14,462 nt of DNA from Intrasporangium_A sp039812505 (GTDB lineage: Bacteria; Actinomycetota; Actinomycetes; Actinomycetales; Dermatophilaceae), in the NCBI RefSeq assembly GCF_039812505.1, contig NZ_JBDIAQ010000089.1, forward strand, positions 1 through 14,462, given 5' to 3'. Within the stretch, counting starts at the first letter, position 1; each line of letters starts with the position of its first letter. Below, one piece after another: positions 1 through 6,887 of this stretch. The notes beneath the pieces are model-generated. The model had not been told where the DNA came from. It was given only the letters and a program-made list of their open reading frames with translations, and did no database searches. The position numbers and the translations under genes are program-made.

Positions 1-139
1 CGTCGAACAGCGCCGCCAGCTGCGCCTGGGAGGTCGCGGCGGCGCCGACGGACCCCGCCGGTCCGCCGAGCGTCTCGCGCCCCCCGGCGGCGGCGCTCGC
101 CGAGGACGGACCGGGCCGCTGCCCTCGCCAGCCCTCCAT
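1..139 (-). CDS. Unrecognised protein, N-terminal fragment (runs off left edge)
   Basis: An ATG at 137-139 opens a minus-strand frame that stays open for 46 codons to the window edge. It reads MEGWRGQRPGPSSASAAAGG at the start, then Gly/Ala/Ser-rich sequence, ending in AQLAALFD. Nearly every third codon position is G or C (about 43 of 46), as in the confirmed genes here, which supports real coding. There is no hydrophobic signal segment; the first 30 residues look disordered. I do not recognise the family. No Shine-Dalgarno is visible, but a TACCAT -10-like element lies six bases upstream, consistent with a leaderless transcript. It lies about 85 bases downstream of the K+ channel gene on the same strand. 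The start could also be further in, since GTG codons occur later in the frame. Confidence 0.5.
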   Translation of the reverse strand, partial: MEGWRGQRPGPSSASAAAGGRETLGGPAGSVGAAATSQAQLAALFD

Positions 140-145
140 GGGCCG

Positions 146-151
146 ATGGTA
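146..151 (-). promoter_or_regulatory. Possible -10 element (TACCAT) of a leaderless promoter
   Basis: On the minus strand TACCAT is followed by six bases and then the ATG at 139. A TANNNT hexamer 6-7 bases before a start codon is the usual geometry of leaderless transcripts in actinobacteria. No convincing -35 hexamer is seen. The element overlaps a copy of the GCGGCATAC word (149-157), so the TA content may come from that word rather than from promoter selection. Confidence 0.3.
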
Positions 152-157
152 TGCCGC
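149..157 (+). repeat. Copy 1 of the 9-base word GTATGCCGC
   Basis: Exact copy in the spacer between the channel gene and the left-edge gene. It is flanked by G before and C after, and overlaps the possible -10 of the left-edge gene. Confidence 0.75.
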
Positions 158-224
158 CTACCGGCCTTCCGTGAGGGGCCCGGCCAGCCGCTGCGGCGCG
201 GTTCGCCACCTGTCGCGGCGCGGC

Positions 225-2195
225 TCACCACCCGCCGGCCGGGGGGCGCAGCAGCCGGCGCCAGAGCCAGCTCGTCGGGACGAACCGGTCGTCGAGGACG
301 TAGGCCGCCGTCGGGTAGTGCGAGAGGGTCGCGTCGAGCGCGCGCCGCGCGACGGTGCCGGCGGCCAGCAGGACCCGGTCGCCGGGGCGCAGTGGCTCGT
401 CGAGGCCGGGCCTGGCCCGGCTCCCGTCGTGGCGGACCACCGCGAGCGGAACGGCAGGCAGCACCTGCTCGCGGTCGGCCGGGCTGCGCAGCAGGTCGCC
501 CAGCGTGAGGGTGCCCGCCGTGAGCCACCGCCCGATCGCTGGGCTGGCGCCGGAGTCCAGATCGACCAGCCACAGCTCGGGCGTGCCGGTGCCGCATTGC
601 TCGACGAGGCGGTCGACCAGGTCGGCCGACCACCCGTCGTCCATCCGGGGCACCGACGGCAGGAACGCCATGAGGCCCGGGTTGCTCAGGCGGGCCAGGA
701 CCTCGCGGCCGGTCACCTCGGCCGCGGTCATCCCGAAGTCGACGTCGAGCGCCTCGAAGAGGGGCACGTTGGAGGCCCGCTGCTCGAGGGCGACGGTGAA
801 CAGCCCCGGGTTGAGCTCGGCGGCGGCGGCCAGCAGCCAGAGGTTGGCGGTGTCGTCGTCGGCCGCGGCGACGAAGGCGACGGCGGACTCGAGCTGCGCC
901 TCGTGCAGCTCCTCGACGTCCTCGGCGCCGGCGAGGGCACCGTCCGTCGTGGACCGGTTCGCTGCCGGGTCGACCCCGGTCGAGGGATCGGCAGGGGATG
1001 TGGGCTCACGACCCTCGTCGTCGTCCGGTCCCTCGAGCTCGTCCTCACCAGCGCCCTCACCCCGGTCGTCGGCGTCGTCACGGCGAGTGTGCTCCAGCTG
1101 GACCAGGGCCGAGGCCCCGCCGAGCACCCGGGTGACCTCGATCCCCTCGTCGTGCAGGTCGCGGACCAGCTCCTGGGCGAACCGGCCCTGCCCGCAGACG
1201 ACCCACCGGCCGTGCGGCACTCGGGGTCGGCGCTTCGACAGCTCGGTGCCCGGGGGGCTGGTCAGCCACGTCATGAGCTGGTAGGCGGCGGGGGACCTGG
1301 CCAGGATGCGCAGGTGGTCGCCGAACCGGTCGAGCGGGTCGACCACGAACCAGGCGCCGACGGACCGCATCCGCTCGGCCATCTCCCGGGTCTGGGTCAG
1401 CGCGATGACCGGCAGCCCGGGCCGAAGCAGCGCGGTCGTCATCGTCACGTCGAGGTTGGTCCGGTCGTCGTCCGTCAGGGCGAGCACGCCCTCGCAGCGC
1501 GGGTGGGCCAGCCCGGCGACGATGAGGTTGCGCGTCTCGCGGGCGTCGCCGTACAGCGCTGGAGTGTCGGAGCGGTAGTCGTCGAGGTCCACCGCCGACG
1601 CGCGGTACTCCCGGTCGTCGATCACCACGAAGCGGCGCCCGAGGTTGTCCAGGGCCCGGCCGATCCGCCGGGTCGTCGAGCCGTAGCCGACGAGGATGTG
1701 GAACGGCTCGGCCAGGTGCTCCACCTTGCGCGAGACGTGCCGCCTGGTGATGGCGCGCCGGAAGGACCGGTCCTGGGTGAGCGCGAGCAGGGACCCGACC
1801 CCGTACGCCCACCCGACGACGGACATGTAGATGACCGCGGTCATCCAGAGGCGCTGGGCGACGTCGAACTCGAACGGCGTCTCGCCGAAGCCGATCGTGG
1901 TGGCCGTGTAGCTGACCACGTAGAACGCGTCGAACAGGCTCATGTGCCGCACGGTGCCGTCGGGCTCGGTCTTCGGGATCAGGGTCAGGCCGACGACGCT
2001 GACCGAGAAGATCAGGATGATCGCGATGAGCGGGTAGCGCATCCGGCGCAGGAACAGCAGCAGCCCGCTGGTCGGCTCGGTCGTCTCGCTCCGGCGCAGG
2101 GCGAGCGCCTCCGCGGTGACCCGCCCCTTGGTCCGGCGGTCCTCGTCGGGTTCGGGGCGGCGGATGAACCACCCGAGCAGCAGCGGGTTGCCCAC
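225..2195 (-). CDS. Two-helix potassium channel with two RCK (TrkA-N) domains
   Basis: Predicted K+-selective channel of the plasma membrane, gated by cytoplasmic RCK domains. The 656-residue product has a cytoplasmic N-terminus and TM1 at about 52-72. A pore loop follows with the filter TIGFGE (100-105, a variant of TVGYG), then TM2 at about 113-138. Rossmann domain 1 starts at GYGSTTRRIG (170-179), and a second begins at CGQGRFAQ (334-341). A highly acidic, Pro/Thr/Ser-rich stretch at about 370-433 interrupts the second RCK fold before the AVAFVAAADDD strand. RCK_C-like sequence follows (LRPGDRVLLAAG near the C-terminus). GTG start at 2195, chosen because GAGGAGGG lies just upstream and overlaps the stop of the preceding gene. 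It is 9 bases downstream of the small membrane protein, so the two are almost certainly co-transcribed. Channel identity is firm. The ligand (K+, Ca2+, nucleotide) cannot be read from sequence. Confidence 0.9.
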   Translation of the reverse strand: MGNPLLLGWFIRRPEPDEDRRTKGRVTAEALALRRSETTEPTSGLLLFLRRMRYPLIAIILIFSVSVVGLTLIPKTEPDGTVRHMSLFDAFYVVSYTATTIGFGETPFEFDVAQRLWMTAVIYMSVVGWAYGVGSLLALTQDRSFRRAITRRHVSRKVEHLAEPFHILVGYGSTTRRIGRALDNLGRRFVVIDDREYRASAVDLDDYRSDTPALYGDARETRNLIVAGLAHPRCEGVLALTDDDRTNLDVTMTTALLRPGLPVIALTQTREMAERMRSVGAWFVVDPLDRFGDHLRILARSPAAYQLMTWLTSPPGTELSKRRPRVPHGRWVVCGQGRFAQELVRDLHDEGIEVTRVLGGASALVQLEHTRRDDADDRGEGAGEDELEGPDDDEGREPTSPADPSTGVDPAANRSTTDGALAGAEDVEELHEAQLESAVAFVAAADDDTANLWLLAAAAELNPGLFTVALEQRASNVPLFEALDVDFGMTAAEVTGREVLARLSNPGLMAFLPSVPRMDDGWSADLVDRLVEQCGTGTPELWLVDLDSGASPAIGRWLTAGTLTLGDLLRSPADREQVLPAVPLAVVRHDGSRARPGLDEPLRPGDRVLLAAGTVARRALDATLSHYPTAAYVLDDRFVPTSWLWRRLLRPPAGGW

Positions 2196-2204
2196 GAGCC
2201 CTCC

Positions 2205-2591
2205 TCAGCGCCGCTGGAAGGAGATCGTCTCGATGACGAGCAGCACGACCGACACGATGTTGGCGAACAACGCCCCGGCCGACATCGAGACGACGCTCGC
2301 GGTCGCCTCGGGCGTCAGCCCGGCGGTCGAGACCTGGGTCGCGTAGGTCCACAGGACCCCGGCGGCGATCAGCTGCAGCGAGGCGACCAGGCTGGTGGCG
2401 AGGTGGACGGCGCCGATCTGGGTGCGGTCGCCGAGCTTGAGCACGGTGGCGATGATGTTGACCACGACCGCGGCGAACAGCTCGTACACGTTGTGGGCGG
2501 TCGGGTCGTTGATCGGGCCGACGAAGAACCCGAAGTTCAACGTGGCCGCGAGCAGCACGAAGAAGCCGAAGATCACCTTCTCGAGGTTCAT
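2205..2591 (-). CDS. Small four-helix membrane protein paired with the K+ channel (DUF6394-like)
   Basis: A 128-residue, almost wholly hydrophobic protein with four predicted membrane helices (about 6-25, 36-56, 62-84 and 97-121). Short polar loops include GPINDPTAHNVYE and KLGDRTQIG. From memory it resembles the DUF6394 family, whose members I associate with genes next to this kind of RCK channel; I could not verify this. Start is ATG at 2591 with CTGGAGGG seven bases upstream. It is first in a two-gene operon, and its stop lies inside the ribosome-binding region of the channel gene, suggesting translational coupling and fixed stoichiometry. A role as an accessory or auxiliary subunit of the channel is inferred from this arrangement only. 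Confidence 0.8.
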   Translation of the reverse strand: MNLEKVIFGFFVLLAATLNFGFFVGPINDPTAHNVYELFAAVVVNIIATVLKLGDRTQIGAVHLATSLVASLQLIAAGVLWTYATQVSTAGLTPEATASVVSMSAGALFANIVSVVLLVIETISFQRR

Positions 2592-2616
2592 GCGCCCTCC
2601 AGCGTCGGGTGCGCCG

Positions 2617-2622
2617 ATGCTA
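2617..2622 (-). promoter_or_regulatory. Weak -10 candidate (TAGCAT) for the channel operon
   Basis: TAGCAT on the minus strand ends 25 bases upstream of the ATG at 2591, leaving room for a 5' leader with the GGAGG site. A GTGAGC-like -35 would sit about 15 bases upstream. A copy of the 9-base word (2631-2639) would lie inside the -35/-10 spacer. Weak support beyond position and the TANNNT pattern. Confidence 0.25.
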
Positions 2623-2630
2623 TCGCCCTC

Positions 2631-2639
2631 GTATGCCGC
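2631..2639 (+). repeat. Copy 2 of GTATGCCGC
   Basis: Exact copy in the spacer upstream of the channel operon, in inverted orientation to copy 3. With one extra base the two form arms CGTATGCCGC / GCGGCATACG, 46 bases apart. Confidence 0.75.
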
Positions 2640-2686
2640 TCACCCCTACGGCCCGCGTACGCCGCCGCGCGCGCGGGCCGGGCTCG

Positions 2687-2695
2687 GCGGCATAC
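2687..2695 (-). repeat. Copy 3 of GTATGCCGC (complement strand)
   Basis: Exact copy as GCGGCATAC on the plus strand, the mirror partner of copy 2. The stretch between them is an extremely GC-rich alternating CG run. Confidence 0.75.
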
Positions 2696-2716
2696 GCAGC
2701 GCCCGGGTCTCGGGGC

Positions 2717-2758
2717 CGTGCGCGCTTTCGGTCGCCCCGACGACCCGAAGCGCACACG
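2717..2758 (-). terminator. Hairpin downstream of the GH92 gene
   Basis: Two 18-base arms around a 6-base loop (TCGGGG on the minus strand) pair at 16 of 18 positions, counting one G-U pair, with two adjacent mismatches. The left arm starts CGTGTGCGCTT and the right arm ends AAGCGCGCACG. It begins 21 bases after the GH92 stop codon. No U-run follows, which is common for actinobacterial terminators. It probably separates the mannosidase transcript from the channel operon. Confidence 0.6.
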
Positions 2759-2779
2759 CTCGCCCGCCCGGCACGTCGG

Positions 2780-5700
2780 TCAGCGGGCCAGGAGCTCGAC
2801 CTCCGCGATGTTCGGCGCCTCGGCACCGACGGTCCCGGTCACGACGAGGCGGTAGGCCGAGTAGTGCCCGGTCCGGTCCAGCTCGAACGGCCGGGTCTGG
2901 CCCCGCCAGGGGAAGCTCTGCCCGGAGCGCGTGTCCAGGGTGCGCCAGGTGCGACCGCCGTCCCGCGAGCCCTCGAGGCGCCAGGCGGCCGGGTCGCCGG
3001 ACTGCGGGCCGGAGGTAATCGTGTACCAGGTCACCCGTTGCGCGCCGCCCGCCAGCGTGTAGGTCACGGTGGGCGTGGCCGAGGTGAACGCGACCGAGGT
3101 CCGCGACGTGTCGTCGAACAGCGGACCCACCTCGGCGGCGCCGGTGGCCGTCGCTGTGCCCAGCCCTGGCCCGGTGACGTCGTGCAACGGTTGCGGCACC
3201 TTGTTCCCCTTGGTCAGCGACGGTGGGGCATCCTGACGCCGGGTGCCGAAGTCGGACGGCTGGGCACCCATCGCGAAGTCGAGCCGGGTCGGGCCGCGCA
3301 GCTGCGACTGGCTGATCGAGACGCCGGAGTGCCGGCGCCCGTCCACCCGGAGCCCTTGCACGTAGATATTCCGCTCGGAGTTGCCGCGCGCCGTGACGAC
3401 CAGGTCTCCCTGGGCCCGGTGCACGGTGGCCTTGGTGAACTTCGGTGACCCGACGGCCCACTCGCCCGAGCCGACCTGCAGCGGGTAGATGCCGAGCGCG
3501 GACAGGATGTACCACGCGGACATCTCGCCGTTGTCCTCGTCGCCGGGGTAGCCCTGGCCGATCTCGGAGCCGACGTAGAGGCGACGCAGGATCTCGCGCA
3601 CCTTCTCGGCCGTCTTCCACTGCTGGCCGGCCCAGTCGTACATGTACGGGATGTGGTGCGAGACCTGGTTGCTCTGCCCGAGCTGGCCCATCCGCACGTC
3701 GCGGGCCTCGACCATCTCGTGGATGACGCCGCCGTAGCCGCCCGGCTTGCGTGCCGTCTCCGGGGTCGCGAAGAAGGTGTCGAGCTTCTTGGCCAGGCCG
3801 TCCCGGCCGCCGTACAGGTTGGCCAGTCCCGCCCCGTCGAAGGGCGCGTGGAAGGCGAAGTTCCACCCGTCCGTCTCGGTGAAGTCGCCGCCCCACGACT
3901 CGGGGTCGAAGTCCGCGGCGAAGCTGCCGTCGGCGGCGCGGCCCTGGAAGAAGCCGGTCTTCGGGTTGAACGCGTTGACGTAGTGCGTGGCCCGCTCGAG
4001 GAAGTACCTCGACTCCTCCCGCAGCTGGGCGCGCCGGTCGGCCGGGGTCGCCCGGTCCTTCGCGAGCGCGGCCGCCATGTTGCCGATGCCGAAGTCGTTG
4101 ATGAAGCCCTCGAGGCCCCACGAGACGCTCTCGTGGGTCCGGGTGCTCGTGTAGCCGGTGAAGATCGAGGTGTCCAGGCCCTTGCGGCCCACCGCGCTCG
4201 ACGGCGGTAGCACCGTCGCGTTCTTCAGGGCGGCGTCATACGCGCCGAGCGGGTCGGGCAGCCGCACCCCCTTCAGGTACGCGTCGGCGAACGCGACGTC
4301 CGAGCTGGTGCCGGTCATCAGGTCGGCGTAGCCGGGTGAGGACCACCGGGCGATCCAGCCGCCGTCGCGGTACTGCTGCACGAACCCGTCGACGATCTCG
4401 GCGGCGAACTCCGGGTAGAGCAGCGAGTAGGCCGGCCAGACGGTGCGGTAGGTGTCCCAGAACCCGTTGTTGACGTAGATCCGGCCGTCCTTGACCGCCG
4501 CGTTCGTCGTGGTCTCGGTGGCCGACCCGGACTTCGGCGAGACCGGGCTCGCGTACTGGAAGCGGGGCGCGCGGGCCGTGCCGGTGTTCTCGAACTGGCT
4601 GTTGGGGTAGAGGTTGAGCCGGTAGAGGTTCGAGTACAGCGTGGTGCGCTCGGCATCGCCTGCCGTGTCCGTCGTCGTCTCGACCCGGATGACGCCGAGC
4701 CGCTTGTTCCAGGCCGCGTTCGCCGCGGCACGCACGGCCTCGAAGCTGCGCGAGCCGAGCTCGAGGGCGTGGTTGCGCCGGGCCTGGTCGAGCGAGATGA
4801 ACGAGGTCGCCAGCCGCAGCACGACGTCGTGGCGTGCGCCGGTGTCGAAGGTCGCGTACCGCGTCCCGGTGTGGCCGTCCGGAGCGGTGCCCGTCGCCGT
4901 GGCCGGCCGGTCGAAGGTGCCGTAGACGAACATCCGGCTGCGCCCGGCGGACAGGCCGCTGCCGTTGTCGACCCAGCCGGTCACCGTGCCCGCAGCCGCG
5001 TCGACGGTGAAGGCCCCGCTGTCGTTGACCGTGTCCAGCACGAGGTGGCCGGTCGCCGCGGAGTCGGGGAAGGTGAAGCGGTAGACCCCGCCGTGGTCGG
5101 CGGGCGCCAGCTCGGCGGTCAGGCCGCCGGCGAGCTCGGCCCGGTAGTAGTCCGGGCGGGCGACCTCGGTCGCGTGGTCGAAGGCGAGCCCCCGTCCCGA
5201 CGCGCTGCCGGTCGGCGTGCCACTGGCGATGGACGGCATGACCGACAGCTGGTTCCGATCGCCCATCCACGGGCTGGGCTCGTGCGAGATGGCCAGGCCC
5301 TGCAGGACCGGGCGGTTCGCGGCGTTGTTGGCCGCCTGGTAGTAGTACTGCCAGGTCTGCGAGTTCGCGTTGGTCACCGGGGTGAAGAAGGTGAAGCCGT
5401 TCGGGACGGCGCTGATCGGCAGGTTGTTGCCGCGTGAGAACGAGCTCGAGGCGTTGGTGCCGCGACGGGTGTCGACGTAGTTGGTCAGGTCCCGCCCGTC
5501 GATGACCGCAGGGTGCGCGACGACGGCGATGTCGTCGACCCACCCGCCGAAGCGGGTCTTGTCCTTGCCGCCGGGGTTGTCGTAGCCGACGAGGATGCGG
5601 TCCACGGTGCGCCCCGCGGCCACGGCACCGACCTGCACGGTGACCGCGTTCCACTGGTTCGCGTAGAGGATCTTGCCGACGCCCTGCCCGCTCGGGCTCG

Positions 5701-6691
5701 CTGCGACGCCGTGGACGTCCTTGGCGGCCAGGTCGGACAGGTAGGTGCCGTCGGTGAAGCGCAGGTCGATGGCGGCATACGTCGAGGGGTAGGTGAGGTT
5801 GTCGGGCACCATGTCGGGGAAGATCCGGTAGCTCAGCTGCGTGGTGCGCGTGACCGGCAGGTCCACGTCGAACAGCCGGTTCCACGCGTAGCCGCGACCG
5901 TCGGCGGTGTGCTCGCCGAGGTAGCGCATCGCCTTGACACCGGTCCAGCCGACGCTGGGCCGGATGTTGTAGCCGGCGATCGGGCCGGAGCCCACGTTGG
6001 TGACGATCGGCGTGACCGGACCGCCGCCGGTGGACCCGTCGGACAGGTCCCAGTCGGCCAGCTGCACGATCCCGCCGCTGTGCACCGCGGTCACGTCCAA
6101 GCGGTAGAACTGGTATGCCGCCGAGGTGGTGACCTCGAAGGTGCGCGTCGCGAAGCGCCCCGAGAAGTCGATGCCGGTCTGGCGGTCCAGGTCGGTCCAC
6201 GTCGCGCCGTCGCTCGAGCCCTGCAGGGTGAAGTCCTTCGGGTCGCGCTCGGGTGCGTCGTTGGCGGAGGTGAGCGAGTAGCGCACGATCCTGGCCGGCG
6301 TCGAGAGCTCGTAGCGCACCCAGCCGGTGGTGGCGAAGGAGAGCCACTTGGTCTCCGGGTTCGCGTCGGCGAGGTTGGCGGCAATCTCGCTGGGCGGGTT
6401 CTCGCCGCTGGCGGTCACCCCGACGACCGTGCCCAGCACGCTCCCGTTCGTGGTCAGGCTCCCCGAGACGCCCTGCTGGCGCGGACCGTCGGGACCGGTC
6501 TCCACGGTCGAGACCGACGGCTGCGGCTGACCGGTCTCGAAAGAGGTGCGGAAGTCGCGGGTCTGCGTCGTCCGGCCGTGGCCCGGTTGCCCGGGCGCGG
6601 CGGTGGCCGCGAGCGGAGCCGCCATGAGCGCGAGGCTGGTGACCGTGACGAGGGCGGCCCACCGGCCGCGCCGACTGCTGCTGACGCCCAT
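2780..6691 (-). CDS. Secreted GH92 alpha-mannosidase with N- and C-terminal discoidin-like domains
   Basis: Exo-acting, calcium-dependent alpha-mannosidase expected to trim mannosides outside the cell. It has 1303 residues. Signal peptide 1-32 (RRGRW, hydrophobic core, ATAA then PGQ). F5/8-type C-like sandwich at about 70-208 (NPETKWLS, WVRYEL, FTLQGSSDGATW). Accessory beta-sandwich at about 215-395. GH92 begins at NYVDTRRGT (404). Family signatures: DFTE with E939 (likely general acid), NQVSHH with N1008/Q1009, and GDEDNGEMSAWY with D1051 and D1053 (likely catalytic base pair). A second F5/8-like domain fills about 1150-1303. ATG at 6691 was chosen over upstream in-frame starts because GGAGGA lies seven bases before it and a canonical signal peptide follows at once. 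Typical GH92 catalytic cores are about 700-750 residues; the extra length is the appended domains. Linkage specificity is uncertain. No transporter or other mannan gene is adjacent. Confidence 0.93.
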   Translation of the reverse strand: MGVSSSRRGRWAALVTVTSLALMAAPLAATAAPGQPGHGRTTQTRDFRTSFETGQPQPSVSTVETGPDGPRQQGVSGSLTTNGSVLGTVVGVTASGENPPSEIAANLADANPETKWLSFATTGWVRYELSTPARIVRYSLTSANDAPERDPKDFTLQGSSDGATWTDLDRQTGIDFSGRFATRTFEVTTSAAYQFYRLDVTAVHSGGIVQLADWDLSDGSTGGGPVTPIVTNVGSGPIAGYNIRPSVGWTGVKAMRYLGEHTADGRGYAWNRLFDVDLPVTRTTQLSYRIFPDMVPDNLTYPSTYAAIDLRFTDGTYLSDLAAKDVHGVAASPSGQGVGKILYANQWNAVTVQVGAVAAGRTVDRILVGYDNPGGKDKTRFGGWVDDIAVVAHPAVIDGRDLTNYVDTRRGTNASSSFSRGNNLPISAVPNGFTFFTPVTNANSQTWQYYYQAANNAANRPVLQGLAISHEPSPWMGDRNQLSVMPSIASGTPTGSASGRGLAFDHATEVARPDYYRAELAGGLTAELAPADHGGVYRFTFPDSAATGHLVLDTVNDSGAFTVDAAAGTVTGWVDNGSGLSAGRSRMFVYGTFDRPATATGTAPDGHTGTRYATFDTGARHDVVLRLATSFISLDQARRNHALELGSRSFEAVRAAANAAWNKRLGVIRVETTTDTAGDAERTTLYSNLYRLNLYPNSQFENTGTARAPRFQYASPVSPKSGSATETTTNAAVKDGRIYVNNGFWDTYRTVWPAYSLLYPEFAAEIVDGFVQQYRDGGWIARWSSPGYADLMTGTSSDVAFADAYLKGVRLPDPLGAYDAALKNATVLPPSSAVGRKGLDTSIFTGYTSTRTHESVSWGLEGFINDFGIGNMAAALAKDRATPADRRAQLREESRYFLERATHYVNAFNPKTGFFQGRAADGSFAADFDPESWGGDFTETDGWNFAFHAPFDGAGLANLYGGRDGLAKKLDTFFATPETARKPGGYGGVIHEMVEARDVRMGQLGQSNQVSHHIPYMYDWAGQQWKTAEKVREILRRLYVGSEIGQGYPGDEDNGEMSAWYILSALGIYPLQVGSGEWAVGSPKFTKATVHRAQGDLVVTARGNSERNIYVQGLRVDGRRHSGVSISQSQLRGPTRLDFAMGAQPSDFGTRRQDAPPSLTKGNKVPQPLHDVTGPGLGTATATGAAEVGPLFDDTSRTSVAFTSATPTVTYTLAGGAQRVTWYTITSGPQSGDPAAWRLEGSRDGGRTWRTLDTRSGQSFPWRGQTRPFELDRTGHYSAYRLVVTGTVGAEAPNIAEVELLAR
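5772..5780 (-). repeat. Copy 4 of GTATGCCGC, inside the GH92 gene
   Basis: Read on the coding strand it spans TAT GCC GCC (Tyr-Ala-Ala). The Tyr codon is TAT, whereas Tyr in this gene is otherwise nearly always TAC, so the word appears to be kept against codon preference. Confidence 0.75.
6113..6121 (+). repeat. Copy 5 of GTATGCCGC, antisense inside the GH92 gene
   Basis: On the coding strand it reads GCG GCA TAC (Ala-Ala-Tyr), a different reading frame and strand from copy 4. GCA is a rare Ala codon here. Confidence 0.75.
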
Positions 6692-6759
6692 CGGTTGTCC
6701 TCCGTGCTCTGCGCGAAGCCCCGGCCGTGCGACCGGCGATGAGAACCGAGCCTCTTGGG

Positions 6760-6771
6760 GACCGGCCGGTA
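6760..6771. promoter_or_regulatory. Palindrome ACCGGCCGGT, left copy
   Basis: GACCGGCCGGTA contains the perfect 10-base palindrome ACCGGCCGGT. An 11-base match (GACCGGCCGGT) recurs at 6833. The centres are 73 bases apart, close to seven helical turns, as expected if a protein bound both on one face of the DNA. It lies in the divergent spacer between the GH92 and lipase genes. Confidence 0.35.
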
Positions 6772-6788
6772 GGTCAATGGGTTTGACC
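6772..6788. promoter_or_regulatory. Operator-like inverted repeat GGTCAA-N5-TTGACC
   Basis: Perfect 6-base arms (6772-6777 and 6783-6788) with a 5-base spacer lie in the GH92/lipase divergent spacer. Each arm reads TTGACC, a fair -35 hexamer, when read outward. On the minus strand, TTGACC followed by 17 bases and GAGGCT is a possible but weak GH92 promoter. A repressor on this palindrome would cover that -35. The regulator is unknown and is not encoded in this window in any obvious way. Confidence 0.4.
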
Positions 6789-6792
6789 GAGT

Positions 6793-6821
6793 TTGTCCGG
6801 TGCCCTGTCCGGTTCGGACAA
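6793..6821. promoter_or_regulatory. TTGTCCG / TGTCCG repeats with CGGACAA inverted partner
   Basis: TGTCCG-GTT-CGGACA (6806-6820) is a 6-base inverted repeat with a 3-base spacer. An additional TTGTCCG at 6793-6799 can pair with the same CGGACAA. Immediately upstream, GTTTGACC and GTTTGTCC (6781 and 6791) repeat at a 10-base period. This is a second candidate operator in the same spacer. Confidence 0.3.
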
Positions 6822-6832
6822 CCTCGTCCCAC

Positions 6833-6844
6833 GACCGGCCGGTC
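6833..6844. promoter_or_regulatory. Palindrome GACCGGCCGGTC, right copy
   Basis: Perfect 12-base palindrome matching the left copy at 6760 over 11 bases. It lies 31 bases upstream of the lipase -10 candidate. Confidence 0.35.
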
Positions 6845-6874
6845 GACCCGTCCGCGCGCTGCCGGTGGGCGGGT

Positions 6875-6880
6875 TAGGGT
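6875..6880 (+). promoter_or_regulatory. -10 element (TAGGGT) of a leaderless lipase promoter
   Basis: TAGGGT is followed by exactly seven bases and then ATG at 6888. No Shine-Dalgarno lies at a usable distance. The spacing matches that of the GH4 gene in this window. No good -35 is visible. Confidence 0.5.
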
Positions 6881-6887
6881 CCTGCTC

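Noticed and set aside
160..227. A terminator after the K+ channel gene
   Set aside because: The GCGGCGCGG words here are direct, not inverted, repeats; I could not build a stem longer than about four pairs.
138..2855. A 905-codon open frame on the plus strand
   Set aside because: It lies opposite the K+ channel and its partner, which have clear domains and ribosome sites. Its product is Arg/Gly/Pro/Asp-rich with no fold, the usual shadow of a GC-rich gene. The same applies to long frames opposite or out of frame with the GH92, lipase, ATPase, kinase and GH4 genes.
3665..3667. Gln1009 as a loss of the GH92 general acid, implying a phosphodiester-specific uncapping enzyme
   Set aside because: Spacing to the D1051/D1053 pair fits E939 in DFTE better as the general acid, and that Glu is present. 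NQ followed by a His pair is common in the family as I recall it, so Gln here is probably normal.
6783..6811. A sigma-70-like plus-strand promoter using TTGACC at 6783
   Set aside because: At 16-18 base spacing no acceptable -10 follows, whereas TAGGGT at 6875 sits at leaderless distance from the lipase ATG.
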